Source: JAKOUY01 sp037045185 (GTDB lineage Bacteria; Actinomycetota; Acidimicrobiia; Acidimicrobiales; Ilumatobacteraceae). Taken from it: DNA of 64,000 nt. Made by a program: the position numbers and the translations under genes. The notes under the pieces were generated by a model. That model saw only the letters and a program-made list of their open reading frames with translations. It was not told where the DNA came from and made no database searches. The first letter of the stretch is position 1, and the number at the start of each line of letters is the position of its first letter. The stretch covers positions 1 to 64,000 of the forward strand of contig JBAOHQ010000003.1 of NCBI GenBank assembly GCA_037045185.1. The letters are read 5' to 3'. Shown here in pieces: positions 35,931 to 45,312 of the stretch.

Positions 35931-37415
35931 ATGCAGGCAGCGCGGCTGGTCCAGTCGTGGCCGGTGTCGGCGCCCGAGGCGCAGGCCGCGCTGCGCCCCC
36001 GCCAGGGCCTGCTCCGCGAGACCGGCGCCGACGGGGTGTTCGTCCAGGAGACCGGACCGTTCTCCGACTACGAGCGGCGAGTCAGCGCGCAGGATGCGGT
36101 GCTGCGCCAGACGATCACGTACCGCATCGACGTTCCGTGGTTCGGATGGCTGCTGCGCTGGCCGGTCCGCCGGGCGTTGACCCACCCGCGGGCCGCCTCG
36201 CCGTGGTGGGCGCCACCCGATCTGTGGAGCGCCCGTCAGGTCCGGGTGATGGCGCTGCTGGCGGTGGCCTCACTCACCTCGATCTTCGCCAACACGATCT
36301 TCACCCAGACGGTGAGCTTCGCCGGCGACAGCTTCGGCGTCGGCGGAACGGGGCAGGGCCTTGGCGGCGTGGTGGTCCGCATCGGCGTCGTGATCACCCT
36401 GCCCTTCGCCATGCTGGCCGATCGGCGCGGGCGGCGCACGGTGTTGGTGTGGCTGGCGTGGCTGACGCCCGTGCTGTGCGCCGCCGGCGCCCTGGCGCCG
36501 TCGTTTCCGGCGCTGGTCGCCTCCCAGACCATCGCCCGCCCGCTGGGTCTGGCGATGGGTGTGCTGATCGCCGTCGTGGCCACCGAGGAGGTGCCGCGCA
36601 ACAGCCGGGCCTACGCCCTCAGCGTGACCACGCTGGCCGGCGGGCTGGGCGCCGGGGTGGCGGTGGGCGCGCTCAAGCTGGCCGACCTCGGCGCCAACGG
36701 GTGGCGTCTGGCGTACGTGATGGCGCTCCTGTGGCTTCCGGTGGCCCTGAGCCTGCAGCGCCACCTGCCCGAGACGCGCCGGTTCGCCGCCCGCCACGAC
36801 GTCACCGTGGCGCTCCCCCGCCGCAGGTTCGCAGTCATCGCCACGGTGGCCTTCGTAGGCAACGTGTTCGTCGCCCCGGTCTCGTACTTCCAGAACCGCT
36901 ACCTGAACCACGTGCGCGGCCTGTCCGGTGGGGAGATCGCCCTGTTCACGCTGACCACTGCCACGCCGGCATCGATCGGGCTGATCGTCGGCGGGCGCGC
37001 CGCCGAACTGGTCGGCCGGCGGGTGCTGATCCTGACGTGCCTGCCGATCACCGCCGTGCTGCTCGTGGGCACCTACGCGGCGTCCGGTCCGGCGATGTGG
37101 GCGATGGCCCTGGCCGGGGGGATCGTCGCCGGCATCGCCTATCCGGCCCTGGCCGTCTACCGCACCGAGCTGTTCCCCACCGGCAACCGCAGCCGGGCCA
37201 ACGCCTGGGTCACGGTCGCCTCCCTGGCGGGCGGCAGCCTGGGCCTGCTCGGCGTGGGGTGGGCGCTGGACCGCGGTGCGCCCTACTGGGCGGCGATGCT
37301 GGTGGTCGCCGTGTTCGAGCTTGCCGCGGCCGCCATCGCCTATGCCGCGTACCCAGAGACCGCCCATCTCTCCTTGGAGGAGATCAACCCCGGGGACCCG
37401 GCCCTGGACTCGTGA
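35931..37415 (+). CDS. MFS transporter with about 100-residue N-terminal extension
   Basis: 494 residues. Residues 1-100 are cytoplasmic and include YRIDVPWFGWLLRWPVRRAL, which resembles an amphipathic or membrane-apposed stretch; twelve TM helices follow. Motif A ADRRGRRT after TM2 and GGRAAELVGRRV near TM8 are visible. The fold and LGATEEVPRNSRAYAL-type central segments suggest sugar or drug MFS, but substrate is unknown. Its end overlaps the convergent hydrolase by 32 bp. Confidence 0.85.
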   Translation: MQAARLVQSWPVSAPEAQAALRPRQGLLRETGADGVFVQETGPFSDYERRVSAQDAVLRQTITYRIDVPWFGWLLRWPVRRALTHPRAASPWWAPPDLWSARQVRVMALLAVASLTSIFANTIFTQTVSFAGDSFGVGGTGQGLGGVVVRIGVVITLPFAMLADRRGRRTVLVWLAWLTPVLCAAGALAPSFPALVASQTIARPLGLAMGVLIAVVATEEVPRNSRAYALSVTTLAGGLGAGVAVGALKLADLGANGWRLAYVMALLWLPVALSLQRHLPETRRFAARHDVTVALPRRRFAVIATVAFVGNVFVAPVSYFQNRYLNHVRGLSGGEIALFTLTTATPASIGLIVGGRAAELVGRRVLILTCLPITAVLLVGTYAASGPAMWAMALAGGIVAGIAYPALAVYRTELFPTGNRSRANAWVTVASLAGGSLGLLGVGWALDRGAPYWAAMLVVAVFELAAAAIAYAAYPETAHLSLEEINPGDPALDS

Positions 37416-37971
37416 TCCCGGCGATCCAGGCGGCGACGACGTCGGCCACCTCGGCGTCGACGCCCTTCAGATCGTGGCCGCGGCGGTCGATCCAGTGGTG
37501 CGTCACCGGCGCGGGGATGATGGCCGTCCACTGCTCCAGTTCGGCAGGCGTGGCGAAGGCGTCCCTCGTCCCGGACACGAACAGGCACGGAACACCGAGC
37601 CGTTCGAAGTGCTCGACACGCAGGCGGTCGGGGCGACCGGGTGGGTGGAGCGGGTAGCTGATCAGCACCAGCCCGGCCGCCGGGAGCGGGTCACTGGCGT
37701 CGCCCACCGCCATCGAGCACATCCGCCCGCCCATCGACCGACCGCCCAACACCAACCGGTCCGGGCCGCCCGCGGCATCGGCCAGGTCGGCGGCAGCGGC
37801 GCGCACGGTGGCCAGCAGGACCGGTGGGCGATCGGGCGCCCGCCGCCCGGCCACGCGGTACGGGAAGTCCGCCCGCCGGCAGGGCATCGGATCCACCGCG
37901 GCGGCGATGGCCACCAGGCTGGGATGGTCGCTGGACGACCCGGCGCCGGGGAAGAGCAACAGCGCAGTCAC
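37384..37971 (-). CDS. TEX30/KANL3-like alpha/beta hydrolase
   Basis: 195 residues. It starts TALLLFPGAGSSSDHPSL (oxyanion turn), nucleophile GGRSMGGRM, acid strand FVSGTRDAF and catalytic His in RRGHDLKG, matching small dienelactone-hydrolase-like TEX30 proteins. Complete triad. Substrate unknown. Its ATG overlaps the stop of the J-domain gene (ATGA). Confidence 0.8.
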   Translation of the reverse strand: MTALLLFPGAGSSSDHPSLVAIAAAVDPMPCRRADFPYRVAGRRAPDRPPVLLATVRAAAADLADAAGGPDRLVLGGRSMGGRMCSMAVGDASDPLPAAGLVLISYPLHPPGRPDRLRVEHFERLGVPCLFVSGTRDAFATPAELEQWTAIIPAPVTHHWIDRRGHDLKGVDAEVADVVAAWIAGITSPGPGPRG

Positions 37972-38660
37972 TGCAGCAGGATCCTCCTGGCCTCGTTGAG
38001 CTCCTCGATGTCGGCAGCCGCAGCCGAGACGTCGCCGCCGTGGTCGGGGTGGATGGCCCGCAGCCGCCGGCGGTAGTGGCGCATCACGTCACGGGTGCCA
38101 AGGGAGTCAGGCGCATCCTTGAACCCGAGGACGTCCAGCGCCCACATCCGGGGGTTGGCCCGCGTCGCCATCGAGGCCCCCGTCGAGCCGGCCACGTCGG
38201 CGATGAACGCCGGACCGATGGCCCCTCGCCAGCGCATCGCCTTGGCCAGCACCTCGTGCAGCCCGACGCGGATGTCGGCGTCGAGGCGTTCGAGGGCGTA
38301 GATCGCCCCGAGCACCTGGGCCAGCGGGCGGCCCGTGGTGTGCAGGCTGAACGAGGCGTGCTCACCGTTGCTCACCATCCGGTGGACGCTGGTGGACAGG
38401 CCGTGACGATCGACCTGGAACCGGTGAGCCAGGCGCGGCTGGACGACGCGCTCGCCGCGCACCACCTGGTCCAGCAGGCGGGCGGCGTCGAGCTGGTCGT
38501 CACCCGTCACCTGACCGATGTGGGCGGCGACCACCGCAGCCAGGAGCAACCCGCCGAAGCCCGGCAGCGGGTCGATCGGCAGGACCAGGTGCCCGAGCGC
38601 CAGGCGGCGGGTGGGCGCGGCGGGCTTGGAGTGCCAGATCTCCAGCTCGGCCAGCAGCAT
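37968..38660 (-). CDS. Protein with C-terminal J domain
   Basis: 230 residues. The N-terminal 150 residues are a region I do not recognise (LLAELEIWHSKPAAPTRRLA, then a helical part). The last 60 residues hold a short J-domain-like segment with DVMRHYRRRLRAIHPDHGGD: the HPD motif required for stimulating DnaK is intact. ATG at 38660; upstream extension would be Arg-rich shadow of the next gene. Coupled to the TEX30-like hydrolase. Confidence 0.75.
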   Translation of the reverse strand: MLLAELEIWHSKPAAPTRRLALGHLVLPIDPLPGFGGLLLAAVVAAHIGQVTGDDQLDAARLLDQVVRGERVVQPRLAHRFQVDRHGLSTSVHRMVSNGEHASFSLHTTGRPLAQVLGAIYALERLDADIRVGLHEVLAKAMRWRGAIGPAFIADVAGSTGASMATRANPRMWALDVLGFKDAPDSLGTRDVMRHYRRRLRAIHPDHGGDVSAAAADIEELNEARRILLQ

Positions 38661-38671
38661 CGTGGTCGGCG

Positions 38672-39472
38672 CTACACGTAGGCGCGCAGCAGGTCGCGCA
38701 ACTGGCCGGCGACGGCCTCGGCGTGTACCGCATCGGGCTCGTCCCCATCGGCCAGGGCGCCGGCCAACTCGTCGGCCAGGGCGCAGGCCCGCGTCCACAG
38801 ACCGCGGTCGACCCCGTACGGCGACGCCGCCGGGTCGGCAACGTCGATGGCGCTCAGCAGGTGGGTCAGACCATCGGCGTCGAGTGCGTTCTTGGACAGC
38901 CGCTCGCCGGCCAGGAAGAACGTCGTCAGCGTCTCGAAGGGGATCTCGGCGCGGTCGTCGTCATCCGCCGAGACGTCGAGATCGCCCACCACGTCACCGC
39001 GCTCCACCGCGTCGAGGACGGCGTCGACGGTGTCCTCGTCGTCGGCGGCGACCAGCAGTGAGTCACCCTCCCACCGATGGCGGATCGTGCCCTCGCCCAG
39101 CATCCTGGCGATCGCCGCCCGATCGCCCTCTGGCCATTCGGCCAGGTCGTACTCCACGGTGGGATCACCGTCGGCCAGTTGGGCCACCGGGAGGATGCCG
39201 ATGCCCACCCCGAGGCGGACCTCCAGGTCGGCAAGGATGGCATCGGCGCGCGTCTCGGCGCTCTCGGGCACGAGCAACTCGTCCACATCGCCCCAGGCGT
39301 GGGGGATTCCCTCGGCGGCCAGCACCTGGGTCAGCTCGGCCTGGTCGTCGGCGGTCCACGCGCCCAGGTCGTAGTGCACGATGACCGTGTCGGGGTCGTT
39401 GAGGTCGAAGTCCTCGACGGGGATGTCGATGCCCTCGTTGTCGCCCTCACCACTGGTGCGGAAGTAGCTCAT
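38672..39472 (-). CDS. Acidic orphan protein with internal duplication
   Basis: 266 residues, strongly acidic. Two copies of an about 55-residue unit lie at 30-84 and 104-158, sharing YDL..W...D.A.....L....I.H.W..D.LLV....E...DA.L...E. A helical C-terminal domain follows (180-266). The unit looks like a small alpha/beta sensor fold. I do not know a characterised member. It lies 11 bp upstream of the J-domain gene and probably shares its transcript. Confidence 0.75.
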   Translation of the reverse strand: MSYFRTSGEGDNEGIDIPVEDFDLNDPDTVIVHYDLGAWTADDQAELTQVLAAEGIPHAWGDVDELLVPESAETRADAILADLEVRLGVGIGILPVAQLADGDPTVEYDLAEWPEGDRAAIARMLGEGTIRHRWEGDSLLVAADDEDTVDAVLDAVERGDVVGDLDVSADDDDRAEIPFETLTTFFLAGERLSKNALDADGLTHLLSAIDVADPAASPYGVDRGLWTRACALADELAGALADGDEPDAVHAEAVAGQLRDLLRAYV

Positions 39473-39484
39473 TGCCGCTCGACG

Positions 39485-41245
39485 CTACCCGCCGTGGCGG
39501 GCGAAGAAGTCGGCCATCCGCCGGTACTCGTCGGCTTGCGTGGCCGGTTGGCGGAAGCCGTGTCCCTCGCCCGCGTAGACGTGCAGCTCGACACGGCCAC
39601 CCGCGGCGTTCACCGCCTCGGCCAGCTGCTGGCTCTGATCGACGGGCACCACCGGGTCGTCGGCGCCGTGCATGATCAGGATCGGCCGGGAGGTGAGCCG
39701 CTGCGGGTGGCTGATTGGTGAGCGGTCGGTCAACGCCAGCGCCGCGCCGGGCAGCGCGCCCACCAGGGTGTCGGTGTAGTGCCGCTCGAAGCGGTGGCTG
39801 CGCTCGCCGAGGTCGGCCAGATCGGCGACCGGGTAGCTGGCCACCACGCCGCACAACTCCACCGCGCCACCGGCCAGCACGCCGAGAGCGGTGAACCCTC
39901 CGGCCGAGCCGCCGACCACGAAGGTGGTGTCCGGCGCGCCCCATCCCTGGCGGTGGGCCTCGGCGATGGCCACGCTGACGTCGTCGACATCGGCGACGCC
40001 CCACTGGCCGCGCAACGCCTGCTGGAAGGCCCGCCCGTGCCCGGTGCTGCCGCGGTGGTCGGGGACCAGAACGTTCCAGCCGCGCGACTGCCAGTACGCC
40101 ACACGGGGCATGAACGTGACCTGCCACTGGTCGGTCGGCCCGCCGTGGACCCAGCACAGCAAGCGGTTCGAAGGTTCCGTTGCCCGGTACAGCCGAGCCG
40201 GGATCGACTCCGGCGGGATCCGCAGCGCGGTGGGCTCGGTCAGCCCGGCGCGCCGCCACCCGTCCACCGACCCGATCGCCACCGTGGCGCGCTGCCAGGT
40301 GGTGGTGTCGTAGACGACGATCTCTGGAGGCGTGCGTGCCCCGCTGCGCAGGGCGGCGAGGCGCCCGCCCGCCCAGCTCAGCTGTCCGTGCACGCCGCGC
40401 CCGATCTCGGTCACCGCGGCGGACTGCGTGTCCACCACACACAGCCGGCCGAAACCGGACTCGTTGCGGGTGAAGGCGATGCGCCGCCCGTCGGGCGAGG
40501 CGGCGTAGGAGCGTTGGCCGGGTCCCCACGTCGGCCCGGCGTGCTCGACGGGTTCGGCGACGACGGCCGCGCCGTCCAACCAGACGTTCAGCCAGCCGTC
40601 GTCGTCCTGCACGGCGATGCCGCGCCCGTCGGCCAGCGTGCGCGCTTGCTGGACGGCGTGCGGTGGGCGGAACTCGTCACGGACCGAGCCGTCGAAGGTC
40701 ATCCGCTGGACGCGGCTGTGATCCCACGGCATGTCCGGGACGTCCCAGGCCACCCACAGCGCCCCGGACCCACACGGCATCGGCCATGGATCCATGACGA
40801 AGTGGGCGGTGCCGTCGTCGAGGCGTTCCGCCGTGGGGTCCTGACCCAACCCGGCTCGCCAGACCTCGGCGTCGTCCACCGTGTAGAGCACCCAGGCGCC
40901 GTCGGGCGTGGGCGCCGGCGCGGCGACGGTGCGGTCCGTGTGCTCGGTGACCTGGCGCGGCCCACCGTCGAGCGGCTGGTGCCACAGGCGCCCGTCGGCG
41001 CCCACATAGACGACGCCGTCGCCGCCGGCGGTCCAGTTCCACACGCCGCCACCCAGCCCGCGCGCCGAGCGTGGCGGCGGCACGCTGGTGAGCTGGCGCG
41101 GTGGGGCCCCGTCCAGCGGGTGCAGCCACAATGCCGCCGACCCGCCGCTGCCGGCCAGGTAGCCGAGTGCGTCACCCCCGTCGTGCAGGCGGGGCTCGCC
41201 CAGCTCGCGCCCACCGATGCACCACGCTTCCGGGATCGCGACCAC
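39485..41245 (-). CDS. S9 family prolyl oligopeptidase-like peptidase
   Basis: About 586 residues. An N-terminal beta-propeller (repeated GSGALWVAW, SPDGRRIAF, LSWAGGRLAAL strands) precedes an alpha/beta hydrolase domain with nucleophile VVGGSAGGFTALG, Asp in MHGADDPVVPVD and His in GEGHGFRQP. No signal peptide, so probably a cytoplasmic acylaminoacyl or dipeptidyl peptidase. GTG at 41245 or 41254 are both possible; upstream frame is not protein-like. Confidence 0.85.
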   Translation of the reverse strand: MVAIPEAWCIGGRELGEPRLHDGGDALGYLAGSGGSAALWLHPLDGAPPRQLTSVPPPRSARGLGGGVWNWTAGGDGVVYVGADGRLWHQPLDGGPRQVTEHTDRTVAAPAPTPDGAWVLYTVDDAEVWRAGLGQDPTAERLDDGTAHFVMDPWPMPCGSGALWVAWDVPDMPWDHSRVQRMTFDGSVRDEFRPPHAVQQARTLADGRGIAVQDDDGWLNVWLDGAAVVAEPVEHAGPTWGPGQRSYAASPDGRRIAFTRNESGFGRLCVVDTQSAAVTEIGRGVHGQLSWAGGRLAALRSGARTPPEIVVYDTTTWQRATVAIGSVDGWRRAGLTEPTALRIPPESIPARLYRATEPSNRLLCWVHGGPTDQWQVTFMPRVAYWQSRGWNVLVPDHRGSTGHGRAFQQALRGQWGVADVDDVSVAIAEAHRQGWGAPDTTFVVGGSAGGFTALGVLAGGAVELCGVVASYPVADLADLGERSHRFERHYTDTLVGALPGAALALTDRSPISHPQRLTSRPILIMHGADDPVVPVDQSQQLAEAVNAAGGRVELHVYAGEGHGFRQPATQADEYRRMADFFARHGG

Positions 41246-41344
41246 GATCGCCACCCTAGAGGTCGGTAATTCGGTGGACAGCCACGCAGACGCCTGGCAC
41301 CATGGCGATCCAGCACCGCTCGACCAGGAAAGGAGGCGACCCCG

Positions 41345-41410
41345 ATGAGACTGTTGACCACCATCACGGCGTGCGTCGCCGCCCCTCGGCCGCGTTGCGC
41401 CGGCGCCTGA
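41345..41410 (+). CDS. 21-codon ORF with very strong ribosome binding site
   Basis: ATG at 41345 is preceded by AGGAAAGGAGG (41325-41335), among the best Shine-Dalgarno sites in the window. The peptide begins MRLLTTITACVAA and ends with a basic Pro/Arg/Cys tail. It could be a leader peptide for the downstream small gene or glpX, or a fragment of a longer gene with a sequence error. No family recognised. Confidence 0.35.
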   Translation: MRLLTTITACVAAPRPRCAGA

Positions 41411-41503
41411 CGACCCAACCCAGGCAGTACCCCCACACCCCGGACACGCCGCTTCTGGCGTTGCCGCGTTCCACGACCCGTTACCAACCCTCGAGGACCT
41501 CCC

Positions 41504-41626
41504 ATGTACGGCCATTTCTCCAACCTGCCCGCCCTGCATCAGCACCGCATGAACGAGCTGATGGTGCAGCGCGACCAACGCCGCCGCCGGCCACCGCCCA
41601 GACGGGCCAGGCCGCGCGGCCGGTAG
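41504..41626 (+). CDS. 40-residue basic protein
   Basis: ATG at 41504 with GAGGA (41493-41497) six bases upstream. It starts MYGHFSNLPALHQHRMNELM and ends in an Arg/Pro-rich tail (RRRRPPPRRARPRGR). Small basic proteins with a His/Gln helix of this kind occur in actinobacteria without known role. It ends 12 bp before the hairpin over the glpX start. Confidence 0.45.
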   Translation: MYGHFSNLPALHQHRMNELMVQRDQRRRRPPPRRARPRGR

Positions 41627-41637
41627 CACCTGGGCCA

Positions 41638-41670
41638 ATCACCCGCCAACGAACTACGTTGGCGGGTGAT
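41638..41670 (+). promoter_or_regulatory. Perfect 14-bp inverted repeat spanning the glpX translation start
   Basis: The arms ATCACCCGCCAACG (41638-41651) and CGTTGGCGGGTGAT (41657-41670) are perfectly complementary around the 5-nt loop AACTA. The 3' arm contains the glpX Shine-Dalgarno-like GGCGGG (41661-41666) and both possible start codons (GTG 41666, ATG 41669). As RNA it would hide the ribosome site; as DNA it is a palindromic operator. There is no T-tract, so a simple terminator is less likely. Confidence 0.65.
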
Positions 41671-42673
41671 GCCTACTTCCACCGCACCCGGCGCCCAACT
41701 CCCCGACCGCAACCTGGCGATGGAGCTGGTCCGGGTCACCGAGTCCGCTGCCCTGGCCGCATCACGGTGGGTCGGCCGAGGGGACAAGAACGGCGCCGAC
41801 GGCGCCGCCGTCGAGGCGATGCGCAGCGTCCTGTCGACGGTCAGCATGAGTGGCGTCGTCGTCATCGGCGAGGGCGAGAAGGACGAGGCCCCGATGCTGT
41901 TCAACGGCGAGGAGGTTGGTGACGGCACCCTTCCGGCCACCGACGTGGCCGTCGACCCGATCGACGGCACCACCCTCACCGCGCTTGGCCGGGGCAACGC
42001 CCTGGCCGTCATCGCCGTCGCCGAGCGCGGGGCGATGTTCGACCCCGGCCCCTGCGTCTACATGGAGAAGATCGCCGTCGGCCCCGAGGCGGCGGGGGTC
42101 ATCGACATCACCCTGTCGGCCACCGTCAACCTCAAGCTCATCGCCGCCGCCAAGCACGAGAGCGTGCGCGACCTCACGGTGGTGATCCTCGACCGGCCGC
42201 GCCATCAACAGCTCATCGCCGAGGTGCGTGCCGCCGGGGCGCGCATCAAGCTGATCAGCGACGGCGACATCTTCGGCGCCATCGCCACCGCCTGGCCGCA
42301 AGCCGGTGTGGATGTGCTGATGGGCATCGGTGGCACGCCCGAGGGCGTCACCTCGGCGGCCGCCCTGAAGTGCATGGGCGGGGAGATCCAGGGCCGGCTG
42401 TGGCCGCGCGACGAGGCGGAACGCCAGGCCTCCCTCGACGCCGGCTACGACCTGGGCAAGGTCCTCACCACCGAGGATCTGGTCAGCGGTGACGACTGCT
42501 TCTTCGCCGCCACCGGCGTGACCGACGGTGAGCTGCTCGACGGGGTCCGCTACCAGCCCGATCGGGCCGTCACCCAGAGCCTGGTGATGCGCTCGCGCAG
42601 CGGCACGGTCCGCCTGATCGAGGCCCACCACCGCATCGACAAGCTGAGCCAGTTCAGCTCGGTGACGTACTGA
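41669..42673 (+). CDS. glpX: Fructose-1,6-bisphosphatase class II
   Basis: 334 residues. It hydrolyses fructose-1,6-bisphosphate in gluconeogenesis. Family motifs: RNLAMELVRVTESAALAASR near the start, metal-binding GEGEKDEAPMLFNGE, DVAVDPIDGTTL, and GIGGTPEGV..AAALKC. Start ATG 41669 (GTG 41666 is equally possible) lies in the hairpin described above. The next start overlaps the stop (TGATG). Confidence 0.93.
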   Translation: MPTSTAPGAQLPDRNLAMELVRVTESAALAASRWVGRGDKNGADGAAVEAMRSVLSTVSMSGVVVIGEGEKDEAPMLFNGEEVGDGTLPATDVAVDPIDGTTLTALGRGNALAVIAVAERGAMFDPGPCVYMEKIAVGPEAAGVIDITLSATVNLKLIAAAKHESVRDLTVVILDRPRHQQLIAEVRAAGARIKLISDGDIFGAIATAWPQAGVDVLMGIGGTPEGVTSAAALKCMGGEIQGRLWPRDEAERQASLDAGYDLGKVLTTEDLVSGDDCFFAATGVTDGELLDGVRYQPDRAVTQSLVMRSRSGTVRLIEAHHRIDKLSQFSSVTY

Positions 42674-43449
42674 TGGCCGGCTACCCGTTCACGTCGGCAC
42701 TGGTCACCGGGGCGTCCAGCGGTATCGGTGAGGCCATCGTCGGGCTGCTCGGCCGCACCGGGATCCCCCAGGTCGTCGTCGCCCGCCGGGTCGATCGGCT
42801 CGAATCGCTCGCCGCGGCCTACCCGAACATCGAGGTCCTGGCCGCCGACCTCACCGATCGCCGCGGACTGGCCAAGGTGGTCAAGCGGGTGGGATCCACC
42901 GCGGATCCCGTCGACCTCGTCGTCAACAACGCCGGGTTCGGGACGTCCGGCCCGGTCCACGAGGCCGATCCGGAGCGCCTCGGGCGAGAGGTCGCCCTGA
43001 ACGTCGGGGCCGTCACGCAGCTGAGCCACGCGGCGATCACGGCGATGCGCCCGCGCCACCGCGGCTTCCTGCTCAACGTCAGCAGCGTCGCCAGCTTCCA
43101 GCCGGTGGCCAACCTGGGCGTCTACGCCGCCACCAAGGCCTTCGTGACCAGCCTCACGGAGTCACTGCACGAGGAGGCCCGCGGCTCGGGTGTGCACGTG
43201 ACGGCCCTGTGCCCCGGGCTCACCCGCACCGAGTTCATCGAGGTCAGCAGCGGCACGTCGATGTCGGAGACCTACCCGAAGTTCGCCTGGATGGACGCCG
43301 AGGAGGTCGCCCGCATCGGGCTGGCCGACGTCGCCGCCGACCGGGCCATCAGCATCCCCGGGTTGGTGAACAAGTCCCTGGTGGCCGCCACCAGCGCCAT
43401 GCCCCGTGGCCTGGTCCGCCGGCTGAGCACCTGGGTCCAGTCCCGCTAG
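42673..43449 (+). CDS. Short-chain dehydrogenase/reductase
   Basis: 258 residues. Cofactor motif TGASSGIG (12-19), NNAGFGTSG, catalytic Ser (NVSSVASF), YAATK, and the PGLTRTEF loop. The ARRVDRLE segment after strand 2 favours NADP(H). This matches DltE/SDR-type oxidoreductases for lipid or small ketone substrates. Its stop codon sits head-on against the atpC stop (shared CTAG). Confidence 0.88.
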   Translation: MAGYPFTSALVTGASSGIGEAIVGLLGRTGIPQVVVARRVDRLESLAAAYPNIEVLAADLTDRRGLAKVVKRVGSTADPVDLVVNNAGFGTSGPVHEADPERLGREVALNVGAVTQLSHAAITAMRPRHRGFLLNVSSVASFQPVANLGVYAATKAFVTSLTESLHEEARGSGVHVTALCPGLTRTEFIEVSSGTSMSETYPKFAWMDAEEVARIGLADVAADRAISIPGLVNKSLVAATSAMPRGLVRRLSTWVQSR

Positions 43450-43847
43450 CCCCCGTACCCTCCGGTGGCGACGAGGCGGGCGTTGGCCCGGCTCACCGCG
43501 GCAATGGTCTCGGCGCTGTGCTCGTCTCGCAGGACGTTCTCGGCACGGGCCTTGGCCTGCAGGGCACGCTCCCGGTCGATCTCGCTGGACAGCTCGGCCA
43601 TGTCCGACAGGATGCTGACGACATTCCCGTTGACCTGCACGAACCCGCCGTGGACGGCGACGTCGAGCTGCGTGCCGTCGGCCAGGGTGACCCGGGTGTG
43701 GCAGTGGTCGAGTGCCCCGAGGAACGGGGCGTGGCCGGGCAGGAAGGCGATCTCCCCGCCGCCCAGGGTGCGGGTGATCACCTGGGTCGCCTCGCCGGAG
43801 AAGATCACCCGCTCCGGCGAGACCAGTTCGACCTGCATCGTGGCCAT
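43446..43847 (-). CDS. atpC: ATP synthase F1 subunit epsilon
   Basis: 133 residues. The N-terminal beta sandwich is clear (MQVELVSPERVIFSGEATQV, GEIAFLPGHAPFLGAL, VHGGFVQV), with a helical C-terminal hairpin (SSEIDRERALQAKARAENVL). Epsilon couples rotation and inhibits hydrolysis. ATG at 43847, 4 bp after the atpD stop. Last gene of the atp run. Confidence 0.92.
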   Translation of the reverse strand: MATMQVELVSPERVIFSGEATQVITRTLGGGEIAFLPGHAPFLGALDHCHTRVTLADGTQLDVAVHGGFVQVNGNVVSILSDMAELSSEIDRERALQAKARAENVLRDEHSAETIAAVSRANARLVATGGYGG

Positions 43848-43851
43848 CGGA

Positions 43852-45289
<1,438 letters not shown>

Positions 45290-45312
45290 GGCTGGTGCTC
45301 TTTCTCACTGTG

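Noticed and set aside
41638..41670. Simple intrinsic terminator
   Set aside because: The stem is perfect but has no T-run after it and overlaps the glpX start codon, so a translational or operator role fits better.
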